A stretch of DNA of 64,000 bases from Pyrus communis (taxonomy: Eukaryota > Streptophyta > Magnoliopsida > Rosales > Rosaceae), in contig NC_084803.1 in the NCBI RefSeq assembly GCF_963583255.1, forward strand, positions 17,309,428 through 17,373,427, read 5' to 3'. A program made the translations under genes and the position numbers. The notes beneath the pieces are model-generated. The model was not told the DNA's origin, ran no database searches, and saw nothing but the letters and a program-made list of their open reading frames with translations. This document shows, one piece after another, positions 24,751-35,120 of this stretch; the stretch's first letter is position 1; every line of letters begins with the position of its first letter.

Positions 24751-25770
24751 TTATCCTGTCCTCTGTCTCCCAAGTAGCCTCCTCAACTGCTCAACTGAGT
24801 GATTTCTCCACAAAACTTTCACTAATCTCATAGTCTTGTTCCTTAGAACCTTTTCTTTCCAATCCAGAATAGTCACTGGCTCCTCATTATAAGTCAAATC
24901 TGGATTAATTTCCAAAGGTTGAGGAGGAATAACATGCGACGGATCCGAAACATAATGACGAAGCATGGAAACATGGAACACATCATGCACTTTAGACAAC
25001 TCTGAAGGCAACTTAAGCCTGTACGCAACTTCACCAACTCGTTCGGTGATCTGATATGGTCTGATATACCTAAGACCTAGCTTACCTTTCTTCTCGAACC
25101 GTACCATACTTCTCTACGGTGATAACTTCAGAAACACCCAATCACCTACATTATACACCTGGTTAGTGGCATGCCTGTCTGTTAAGCTCTTCTGACGATT
25201 TTAAGCCGCTTTCAGTTTAGACTTAATCACCTGAATATTCTAATTTGTCTCCTTCACTATCTCAGGGCCTTCCAAAACCCTCTTGCCAACCTCAGACCAA
25301 CACAAAAGTGTACGACAAGACTTACCATAAAGTGCCTCAAATGGTGCCATACCAATACTTGAATGAAAACTATTGTTGTAGGCAAATTCCATTAAATCCA
25401 ACCGCTTATGCCAAGCATCACCAAACTGCAATACCGAAGATCTCAACATATCCTCTAACGTCTGGATAGTCTTCTCTGATTGTCCATCTGTTTAAGGATG
25501 ATATGTTGTACTGTAAAGTAACCTCGATCCCAGAGCCTCCTGAAATGCTACCCAGAACTTAGAAGTAAACCTGGGATCACGATCCGAGACAATACTAATA
25601 GGAACTCCATGGTACTTCACAATCTTTAATATGAATAATTCAGCTAATCGGCTTAAAGAATACTTTTCCCTCATTGGAATAAAATGTGATGACTTAGTAA
25701 TCCGATTAACTATCACCCAAATGCCATCATAACCATTATGTGTACGAGGAAGCTTGTACACAAAATCCAT
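24751..25770 (-). pseudogene. Gypsy integrase core and chromodomain-like C terminus (broken)
   Basis: 25770-25492 has MDFVYKLPRTHNGYDGIWVI, the integrase core start with its first catalytic Asp, and IVSDRDPRFTS with the second. 25449-25240 has RLDLMEFAYNNSFHSSIGMA and PFEALYGKSCR. 25107-24751 has MVRFEKKGKLGLRYIRPYQI, HDVFHVSMLRHY and then a VTILDWKEKVLRNK...VKVLWRNHSVE chromodomain-like tail of the Tekay/Del type. A short local duplication near 24780 (gttgagca-like) throws the last residues out of the expected ATWE frame. Confidence 0.85.
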
Positions 25771-25791
25771 AGTAATGTTTCCCCATTTCCA

Positions 25792-26898
25792 CTATGGAAT
25801 AGGAAGCGGCTGCATGAAGTCAAAACGCTTATTCCTTTCAGCTTTAACTTGCTGACAAATGGCACACCTACTCACATACTTAGCAATTTCTCTTTTCATA
25901 CCCGGCCAATAATAAAATGGTCGAATGGTATGATACATTTTAGTACCTCCAGGATGCATTGCATAAGCTGAAATATGCGCTTCTTTAAGAATTGCTTTCT
26001 TTAATTCCAAATTATTCAGCACATACATTCTACCCTTCTGCATAAGCATGCCATCAGTCTCCCAAACTCTAAGATCTTTCTTTTTCCCCTGACTTCTGGC
26101 TTCAATTAACTCCTGGCTTTCTTCATTCTCCATCTGGGCTTCAAGTACACGATTAATTAAAATTGGCCTAATTTGAAAATTAGCAAGTAAGGCTTCATCC
26201 CGATCTTCTACCCCTAACTTCACTCCAGTTAATCTCAAGTCTGCCAGAAGAGGAACATGACAAGCATACAAAGTGTTAATATGGCCTTGAGATTTTCTGC
26301 TAAGTGCATCGGCTACCACATTTGCACGACCGGGGTGATAGTCAATCGTGCAATCATAATCACTTAGCAGTTCCAACCATCTCCACTATCGAAGATTAAG
26401 ATCCCTCTGAGTGAAGAGATATGGAAGACTCTTATGATCCGTAAAAATCTTACATTTTTCTCCATAAAGATAATGTCTCCAAATCTTCAGGGCAAAAATG
26501 ATGGCTGCTAACTCCAAATCATGTGCAGGGTAATTCCTCTCATGAGACTTTAATTGTGGTGAAGCATAAGCAATCACCCTACCATGTTGCATCAGAACAC
26601 ATCCCAGGCCATTCAAGGAAGCATCACTGTAGACCTCAAAATTACAACTATCATCTGGGAGTGCTAAAACAGGTGCATGAGTGAGATAATACTTTAACTG
26701 CTGAAAACTCTGCTTACAATTATCATCCCACTCAAATTTAACCTCTTTTCTCGTCAACCTTGTCAGTGGCAAAGCAACGACCGAAAAATCTTTAAAAAAC
26801 CGTCTGTAATATCCTGCTAAGCCAAGAAAACTCCGTACCTCAGTGACGGTTCGAGGTTGCTCCCAATTCTCCACCGCTGCTACCTTTTGAGGATCCAC
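25792..26898 (-). pseudogene. Gypsy RNase H and integrase zinc-binding region (broken)
   Basis: 26898-26386 runs from the reverse-transcriptase thumb ([14 protein letters not shown]) into RNase H ([50 protein letters not shown]). A stop follows at about 26385. 26376-25792 resumes with DYHPGRANVVADALSRKS and has the H-x-G...C-x-x-C integrase zinc site (HPGGTKMYHTIRPFYYWPGM, CAICQQVKAE). Confidence 0.88.
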
Positions 26899-28126
26899 TT
26901 GAATACCTTAGGCGGATATAACATGTCCCAAAAATACCACTTGATCCAACCAAAATTGGCATTTGCTAAACTTAGCATACAATTGGTGTTCCCTCAATTT
27001 CTTTAACACCAAAGTGAAATGTCGAACATGCTCTGATTTAGACTTAGAGTATACCAGAATATCGTCAATAAAGACAATGACAAACCTGTCTAAATATGGC
27101 TAAAATACTCGATTCATCAAATCCATAAAAGTTGCGGGTGCATTCGTTAATCCGAATGACATCACCAAAAACTCATAATGACCATCACGAGTCCTGAAAG
27201 TTGTCTTAGGGACATCCTCACTGCTGATTTTCAACTGGTAATAACCAGACCTCAAATCAATCTTAGAAAACACACAGGCACCTTGAAGCTGATCATACAA
27301 ATCATCTATACGCGGCAATGGATAATGGTTTTTTAATTATTACCCGATTCAATTGCCTATAATCAATGCATAGCCTCAAAGTCCCATCTTTCTTCTTTCT
27401 TCCTCACAAATAACATTAGAGCTCCCCAGGGTGAAGTACTAGGCCGAATAAAATCTTTATCAACTAATTCTTGCAACTAAATTTTCAATTCCCTCAATTC
27501 AGCAGGAGCCATTCGATAAGGAGTCAAAGATATAGGATCTGTACCTGGAAGCAAATCAATAATGAACTCCACATCTCGGTCTGGCGGCAATCCAGGTAAA
27601 TAATCAAGGAATACATTAGGAAAATGCCTGACTACTTTTACATCTTCCACACTACTATGAGCAACATCATTCAACACCACATGAGCTAAATATCCCTGGC
27701 AACCTTTCGATAATAACCTTTTTGCTCTCATAGTGGAAATAATGTCATGCTCACCCCACTCTGCTCACCCACAAAAGTAACCTCAGGTAATCCAGAACAA
27801 TGGAAAGTAACTGTTTTCCCGTAGCAATCTATATTGGCACGATTATGATGCAACCAATCTGTGCCCAAAATCACATCAAAATCAACAATATCTAACGGGA
27901 TAAGGTTAGCTGGCATAATTATATCATCCACCATCACTGGACATCTTGGATATACACAATCAACATAACATCTCTCCCATCTAGGCATAGCAAACTCTAA
28001 ATCATACCCTAGAGGTGTAGGATGAGGTTGCGTCACTTGAGCAAATGTATGAGAAATGACAGAATGCATAGCACCACAATCAATCAATACTCTAGCAAAA
28101 TGACCAAGGATATTTAACGTACCCAT
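26899..28126 (-). pseudogene. Gypsy protease and reverse transcriptase (broken)
   Basis: 28126-27728 is the aspartic protease. Its active-site triplet reads LIDCGAMHS where the family has D-S/T-G, so the Ser/Thr is Cys. 27731-27477 has LPGLPPDRDVEF and PISLTPYRMAPAEL, the reverse-transcriptase start. 27318-27100 has [12 protein letters not shown] and [15 protein letters not shown]. Beyond a stop, another frame at about 27085-27040 carries the catalytic [12 protein letters not shown]. Confidence 0.88.
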
Positions 28127-28569
28127 GATTGAGTCAGGATTATTCTAAGCATCCTGCAGCGTGATGTTGTGGATACGCCCCTGGGTCTGCTATCGTCCAC
28201 CACGACCTCTGTTAGTCTGACCATCTCGACCCTGCATATTACACCCTTGACTTGGTTGACCAAACTGCCTCGAAGATCCTGCACTACTGGAAGTAATCTC
28301 TCATTGTTGGGGCTATCCTTCCTGATACCACTGAGATCCACTAGCTGGAATGGAAGGATACAACGTATAACCTCCAGAATACTAAGGATACCCACTCTGA
28401 TAATAAGGATCCTGAGAATACTGATATTGCCCTGAAGCATAAGGAACTGCGTCACCTTGATAATGGTAAACACCACTATGACCCATCTAACCATAACTAC
28501 CAGAACTTGGAACTTGCTGGATCCACACTGGTGGTGGCAAAAAAGGCTGATGGGGCCTCTACTGATTCT

Positions 28570-29400
28570 TAGGACAACTTATAGCTTTATGTCACATCTG
28601 CCCACATGTAAAACATCCACTGTTACCCCGCCTACACTTTCCAAAATGCCTATTGTTACATTTGTGCCACAATGGAGCCCTTCTTCTACTAGCATCTCCT
28701 TGTCTCTGGAATCTAAGACCCCCAGAAAATCTACCACCTCTTCCCTAACCAGTGGCACTAAAACCCTCGCTGGAAGAACTGGAACTAGCTTCACTTCGCT
28801 TAAAGCTCTGAGTCTTGTGAGGTCCTTGAGATGCTTGACCTTTACCCTCATCATCTTTCTTCTGATTGTCGTCCATTTCTTTTTCCTCACTCTCACTAGG
28901 CATATTCTCTGAATCCTCAATCCTCAACAAAATCTCATAGAACTTCTCATAAGAATCACAAGGAGTAGTGGTCGCCATAGAACACCACTTCTTCTTAGTA
29001 CCCAATCTGAAACGATGGAGCATCTCAACTAGATTAGCAGCAACATCCGGATGATAACGAGACAAGTCAGTGAATCTTCTGTAATACTCATTCGTCGTTA
29101 TCTTCCCCTGTTTCAATTGAGTAAATTCTTGCTTCTTGCGATCAATATACTCAGGGGGAATAAACCTTTTTTGAAACAACCCTTTAAACACTTCTTAGTC
29201 AGCAATTTCCTTTGGGGTCAAATGATAAAGCTCCTGTTCCCACCAGGATGCTGGTTCTTGACCTAAAAACCATGTAGTCGTCTCGACCCACCTTTCAGAA
29301 GGAAGATTCCCTTGGCTTTGCATTACTCGAAAAGTCTTTTCAAGATGCTCGAGCCACTGCTCTGCTCCTTCATGGCCCTTAAAACTTATGTAACTTTAAC
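28570..29400 (-). pseudogene. Gypsy gag with CCHC zinc knuckle (stops inside)
   Basis: 29191-28745 contains FLKGLF/FQKRFIPPEYIDRKK, FTQLKQGKITTNEYYRRF and LEMLHRFRLG-type sequence of Tekay gag, then an acidic, Ser-rich spacer. The knuckle near 28615-28575 reads C-F-T-C-G-Q-M-stop-H-K-A-I-S-C, so CX2CX4HX4C is kept except that one spacer codon is TGA. Confidence 0.8.
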
Positions 29401-29585
29401 TTATACATAGTCTCCAGAAGAGTAGTGAAGATTGAATAGCATGAGCTATAGCTTCCCCCAACTAAGCTATATCGAGGAAACTAGGCTTAACTGAACGACG
29501 TGGCTCTCTACGAGGCGACATAGTTTTGACAGAAGACACCAAAATAATTAGAATATTCACCAAATATGTAGGACTGCCAAACCTA

Positions 29586-29598
29586 GACTCTGATACCA
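29586..29598 (-). other. Gypsy primer-binding site (initiator tRNA-Met type)
   Basis: The minus strand reads TGGTATCAGAGTC three bases after the 5' LTR, complementary to the 3' end of plant initiator tRNA-Met (TGGTATCAGAGC in standard elements, one mismatch). Confidence 0.88.
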
Positions 29599-29601
29599 AA
29601 C

Positions 29602-31918
29602 TGACACACCTCAACCAAATTCATGGTGTGTTGGCCGTCAAGTGAGGGTGACGTAACCATGTGCATAGTGCGAAAACAATAATAATATAAGAAATGCGAA
29701 TAAATAAAAACCAAACTAACTAAAGCACTAAATAAGTTAAGGTGCGAGACGAAATAAGTGTGAATTCACAACCAGAGCATAAATAGTCTAAGTGCAGTCC
29801 AGCAGGACGAAAACTAATTATACAACACCCAAGGGTGACCATACAATGGTGATAATCTGTCAGAGCTGTCGTGGATTCCTCGCAAGCCACCAAAAAGCAC
29901 TCCTAACTAGAACTTGTAGGGGCGCAAAACAGAAAGTGTGAGTGGGCAAAAACAAAACTTTTCAAAATCATTTCATTTCTCAAAAGTTTTAACCTCTCAC
30001 CGTAAAACCTGTATAATTTCCCAGAAAATATAATATATTCGTATTTCAAAACCATGCTCAACATGCTTTAATCATAAAAATGCCATGCCAAATATCTCAA
30101 CATAAAACATGTAAGCTAGGTCATATAAATAAATGCAAATGATATGTCAGTCAGAGTCACCTAATGTGACCTGTACGGCTGAATCTAGAGCTCATCCATC
30201 TAGCCGGAGTCACCTAACATGACCTGTAAGGCTCAAATCCACATCTCAACAAATATACCTGCACACGAGTCGGAACCACCTAAAGTGGTCTGTATGACAG
30301 GACTGGGTGTAAATAAATACGCTCAAGTGATACGATCATGTGAAAACTGTGCGAATAATAGCAGGTCACCTACGAGTCGGAACCACCTATAGTGGTCTGT
30401 ACGACATGACTGTGCACCTAACTTGGATCCAAGGTGAGCGTATGGTGCAGGAGGTGAACATCACGTGAAGGACTATGCGCTAACTCTGGGCGGGAGCACT
30501 AACACCGAGGTGTAGGTTTATGAGCTCTCAACACGTCTCATATAATCATCAATTCACATAAACAATCTAAAACTCACCTGGTACTTACATGAGCGTCCAC
30601 CGCATCAAATCACAATATGCACATATTATACAAATTCATAGTCTAAGCATAAATCAATAGGCATGACATTTCAAACATAATTTCATTTAAATCGATTTTA
30701 TGGGAAAATCCCAAGTATATAGGTATATACGGAAAACCAAAATCCCACTCATTGGTATGTGGAAGGGTCATAGCCCCCAAGCCTCGATTGACTGCGCTCG
30801 TCCTGAGGATAGGTCTCACCTATATGCAAAACAACTATATAAAAGTTAATTTAAAGCATATAAACGAAACTAGGTAATAACTTCTCATACAATGCTTAAA
30901 TGGGGTGATTGAATATACCAACGTGATCTACTCAACCTCACGAACATCCCCATATTTTTAGAAAAATTTTCCAACCACCCACGCGTCGGCCAAGGCACAG
31001 CCAGACGCGCTTCCACACGTGGCCAACCCTAACGGAACAGTTAACTACCGTTAGGAATATTCTGTTAAAACCTTAATAGAAGTTAACGACGTTACTTGAC
31101 GTCGTTAGAATATTCCAGCAACGCTGACGGAATATTCGTCTCCTTCTCCGGCGAGCCTCGTCGGTCGCCACCGTCCGCCGCCGTCTACAACTTAAATTTT
31201 CGCCAGTTTCTGGAAAAACTTTAAAACTTCATATCTTTTCTATTTCTCAACCAAATTCCATGAAATTTGTACCAAAATGAAGCTTACAATGAGTAGAACA
31301 AAACCTTACCACTTTTAGGACTTCAATCCAACGGAATCTTGCCAGAAAAGCCCACGAAAATCTGGCCAAACTTGAAACTCGCCAAACTCAACTTCCTGAC
31401 GTCTAAAACACTTCGTTTTTCTTCTTTGAGCTTTGTGAAGGCGTTCTAAAGCTCCCTAGAAGCTTAAAAACTTCAAAAAAACTTCACGATCACGATTGTA
31501 TGAATAGTACCCAAATCGAAGCTCGCGAGAAACTAGGGTTTTCAAAGGTTTCACATCCAACCAAAGGTATGGATCAACTCCTGAGCTTGCAAGGAGTCCA
31601 AAAACACCAACCACGATCTCGATCTGCGACTGGAAGGGTTGGTTTGAGGTTTGTCCGTACAATTTACGAAAATGAGAGAAAATCCAGGAGAGAGGGTCAA
31701 CGGAAAAAGGGTTTGTGTGTGTGTGATGTCCAGCTAAGTCACCAACCAAAAACAAATAAAAATAAAACCTAAGTCCAAGTTCTTAATTGGTTCCCAAATG
31801 ATAGGACTTAGCTTAAATGGTCCACATCCAAAGTAAAACCACACGACACCACAAACATTCAAGGGTACTTTAGTAATTTCACGCCATCGATACAAATATT
31901 TCGAGACAGGCTGTAACA
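29602..31918 (-). repeat. Gypsy 5' LTR, full length (2317 bp)
   Basis: It pairs with 23128-24659. It carries an extra 770-bp block (30091-30860), absent from the 3' LTR, that holds a series of small hairpins. On the plus strand the boundaries are tgacacacctc and ggctgtaaca. Confidence 0.88.
30156..30396. repeat. Four spaced hairpins of one type in the Gypsy LTR
   Basis: Perfect or near-perfect 15-base palindromes gtcacctaatgtgac (30156), gtcacctaacatgac (30209), accacctaaagtggt (30275) and accacctatagtggt (30382), each followed by ctgta then gg/tgac. Spacing is about 53, 66 and 107 bases. Confidence 0.75.
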
Positions 31919-32329
31919 TTCTGGGCCTAGAGCTATAGTTCCAGTTTGGGTTCTTGGCTTAGAGGCCCATCAAAATGGATGGGTGTTCAACGAATCCCAA
32001 CAATTTTTTTTCAATTCAATTCAATGCATATTATATAATTGAATGCATGAGTAGTTATTTGATGCAATTCATGGCAATATCAAATTCACGTAATTCAACA
32101 ATTATGAATATAATGCATACACAATTTATGTAGAATCTAAAATTCGAAAAATGTAAAGTTGGGTCATATATTATGGTGAATGTTCATGCTATCAGGGCTG
32201 CAAAAATATTGAGATAAAAAACGTTGTTTTGAAAGAACCTGATTGCGTGATGATATTGGTGAACTGGTTTGATGCAGAAAGCTTCCTCGCTAGATTCCTA
32301 AGCGCAGCGGTAGGATCGTGCTGATAACG
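31919..32329 (-). other. Copia leader, distal segment with atypical primer site
   Basis: Lies between the Gypsy insertion and the Copia 5' LTR. Immediately inside the LTR, the minus strand reads CGTTATCAGCACGATCC rather than the usual TGG-led tRNA 3'-end complement. Short open frame 32374-32192 is not a gene. Confidence 0.6.
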
Positions 32330-32578
32330 TGGTGTGGTATATTTTATCTGACAGAGAGAGAGGGTCAGTGGCAAAGAAAGATTGTAGAGAGATGTGTTTG
32401 TAGGAATGTAGGGGAATGTGTGTGTTATCCCTCCTACATAGTGCTTTTATTTATAGTAATAAGGGAGAGAAGAAATCATTCATCCCCCAAGGAATAGAAG
32501 TCATAATAGGAAATAATAACTAGAATCAAATCTAATCAAGGATTTACACAATCACACTTTAATATGAAGTTTACAAGA
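32330..32578 (-). repeat. Copia 5' LTR
   Basis: 249 bp, plus-strand ends tggtgtggtat and gtttacaaga. It aligns along its length with 14432-14682 and is followed by the tatat duplication. Confidence 0.88.
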
Positions 32579-32587
32579 TATATTTAT

Positions 32588-34265
32588 GGGAACTTTAATG
32601 AAAAGGGCTTCTCAAAACTTTTAATTAACCAAAAACCATCTACTAACTTTATTTAATAAAAAAGGCTTAAACTTTAATAAAAATGACTCAAATTTTAGTG
32701 AAAATAACAAAAGTTTTACATGACAACAAAACAGAAAAACACAAGAAAAAAAAAACATATACTGATGCGGGGGACCGCGCGTCACATCACACACACACAC
32801 ACTCTTCCTCACTTAATCGTGCAACCTCTATCTCTCTCTCCCTCTTACGTATGTTCATCCATTTTTTTCTCTCCTTTCACCTTACCCATCCACATCAACT
32901 TTTTTTTTTCACCTCTTCCCACTCTTTTCTCTCCTTTCACCTCACTCCATAAACATTTTATTTTTATTTTATTATTTTATTATTTGATTATTTGATTATT
33001 CTTTCAATTGTTTTAGAACAAACTAAGTAATAATATTACAAAATCAAAAATAAAGAAAAATTTCATTATTTAGTTTTATGAACATTAATAGTGTGACTAT
33101 TTCTTAAAGAAAAATTTCTTAAACAGAACATTGACTACTTCTTAAATTGAACGTTATTTCTTAAACTGAATATTGACTACTTCTTAAACCAAACACTATT
33201 TTGTAAACTAAACATCGACTACTTCTTTATTTCTTAAACTAAACACTAATTATATCTTAAACGGAACACTAATACTATCATTACTTCTTGAACTAAACAC
33301 TGACTATTTCGTAAACTGAATACTGACTATTTCTTAAACTGAACGCTAATATTATTACTATTTCGTAAACTAAACACTGACTATTTCTTAAATCGAACAC
33401 AATAGACTATATATATTAAACCAAGTAATAGTACTATCACTATTTCGTAAACTAAGCACTGACTATTTTTCAAACCAAACACTAGTATTATCACTGTTTC
33501 GTAAACTAGTACTGTCACTATTTTGTAAACTAAGCACTGACTATTTCTTAAACAAAAAGCTAACTATTTCATAAACTAAACACTGAATATTTCTTAAAAT
33601 CGAACACTAGCACTATCACTATTTTTTAAACTATTTCCTTACAAATTACTGTCATGTATTGATATCAACAACATATTTTTTTTTATCTCAAATTTTCTCT
33701 CTTTTAAAATTTTTTTAGAGTTTGTTGATGTCAGTTTGAAAGGATTTGGTTGGCTCTACCCTCACAATCTCTCTTCCTTACACACTCCCTCTCTTCCTTC
33801 CTGATTAAATATTTAAAAAGTAATTTGGGTTCTGCTTTTGCACCGTTGATTTTCTGTTGAAAATTACTACTTTTCTTTTCTTTCTTTTTGTACATAAACA
33901 GATTTCTCTCTCTCCCTCTCTAAAAGAAAAATGAGTCATTGAAGCTTCACTTTCATGTTTTCCTTCCTAATGAAATGTTTTAAAAATAATTTATTTCATC
34001 CATCCATTCCATCTCATCATTCATTGTACTACTTTGACTACTTATTTTGCACTGCACATTAGTCTTCTTATCAGTTCTATCTGCTCACAGTTACAGCAAA
34101 GGCTTGATTTGATATTTGAATTGGTTGGCGTGTGCTTACGCGCAGTTGGGTTGGATTATTTTTTATTTTTTATTTTTTTATTTTTTGTCTTTATCATTAA
34201 ATAAAGTTTGTATATGGTTTTTGGTTAAAATTCAAAATTTTGAAGCCCTTTTAGTTAGTTTTCCT
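32588..34265. mobile_element. Non-autonomous MULE-like element with 9-bp TSD
   Basis: The left end starts gggaactttaatgaaaag and the right end is its diverged complement (ccctttt...agttttcct). About 80 bp of inverted repeat is shared, including aaccaaaaaccat on the left and atggtttttggtt on the right. A perfect 9-bp duplication tatatttat lies at 32579-32587 and 34266-34274. No transposase is seen; the interior is CT-rich DNA plus a minisatellite. It touches the Copia LTR: the Copia duplication tatat is the first part of this element's left duplication. Confidence 0.8.
33078..33635. repeat. Degenerate minisatellite, unit about 23 bp
   Basis: Many diverged copies of actatttcttaaactgaacactg and variants (cgtaaact, tgtaaact), separated by short actattatcact-type spacers. 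Confidence 0.75.
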
Positions 34266-34530
34266 TATATTTATTCATTATTAATTTTCCGTTTCGTTTA
34301 TAAACTTTTAGCTTAGTATCAAATTGGGACTTGAACCTTTTTTTTTACTCCAATGGTGGCCACATGACACTTTGGACAAAATTTGGAAGAAATGCTAAAA
34401 ATTTAACAGTAAATCTTAAATTAACTTAGTTCCAAAATTGATTGAATAGGAAGGAGATCATGAGTGTCTACCTTTAAGTTTGATTTATCTACCCGCATTT
34501 CATTACATTTAAGCTATTATAACAACCTAG

Positions 34531-35120
34531 TGTTGGAAATTACATATTATAATTATATATTATAATATTTAATTTTATTATGTGTGAATGAAAATATGTA
34601 TGAATAGTTTCATTGTTCCACGTCCAAACATAATGCCAAGTAGTGAAGAACCAACGGTTTTTGGTTTGAAATATTGCATATTTTCTGCTAGGCTTCTCAT
34701 CAAATAGTGCAATAGGTTCTACATAAACCCAAAGACAGTAAGACGTGCATATAGAAAATTAAAGTTAATTTTTACTCTTGAGAGGTAGGGTTTCCCCACT
34801 TTGTTTCTCTCATTCTTCGTTTGTCAAATTTCGAGTCGTGTCTTGAGAGTACGGAATATATAAAGTTCGCCAGAGTCCGAAGATTGAAGTGCTTCGACAT
34901 CGGATTATAGATTGTTGAATCTTAGGAGACTGACGCCTACCGAACTACAAGCACAACATTGCATTTATGCAAGCCTCAATCTTCAAGTTTGTTAGTTTTT
35001 CTAACTTTCTCCCTGGTTGTTTATATTAATTTCATACATAATTGATGTTGTGAATTTCTTTACGATTATTATTATTGGAATTCTTGTGTTACTTTCGTAT
35101 TTTCTAATATTGCTCCAACA
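34531..35120 (+). repeat. Left LTR of the decayed Copia-like element (590 bp)
   Basis: Near-identical over its length to the right LTR but lacks about 28 bases present at 38121-38150. It preserves the sequence gtattttctaatattgctccaaca, the empty counterpart of the MULE insertion in the right LTR. Confidence 0.88.

Larger units (their letters stand above)
23128..31918 (-). mobile_element. Ty3/Gypsy retrotransposon, Tekay/Del chromovirus-like, 8.8 kb
   Basis: A minus-strand element with 5' LTR 29602-31918, a tRNA-Met primer site at 29598-29586, gag, protease, reverse transcriptase, RNase H, integrase with a chromodomain-like tail, a polypurine tract at 24673-24660 and 3' LTR 23128-24659. The LTR plus-strand ends are tgacacacc and ctgt(c/a)aca. 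Flanks are ttatg and ttctg, a 5-bp duplication with one mismatch. Several stops and frameshifts split the polyprotein, so it is not autonomous now. It sits in the Copia leader and is therefore younger than the Copia. Confidence 0.92.
14432..32578 (-). mobile_element. Copia LTR retrotransposon, split by two later insertions
   Basis: A minus-strand Copia element bounded by a perfect 5-bp duplication tatat (14427-14431 and 32579-32583). The 3' LTR is at 14432-14682 and the 5' LTR at 32330-32578; they differ at many positions (roughly 85-90% alike by eye), so it is old. Reading 5' to 3' on the minus strand, the pieces are: 5' LTR, leader 32329-31919, [Gypsy], leader 23127-23099, [solo LTR], leader 20932-19766, gag, zinc knuckle, integrase, reverse transcriptase, RNase H, polypurine tract, 3' LTR. 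With insertions and their duplications removed it is about 7.2 kb. Stops and frameshifts have broken the polyprotein. Confidence 0.9.

Noticed and set aside
33078..33635. CRISPR-like spaced repeat array
   Set aside because: Units are diverged and contiguous with no uniform spacers, and the genome is a plant; it is a decayed minisatellite.
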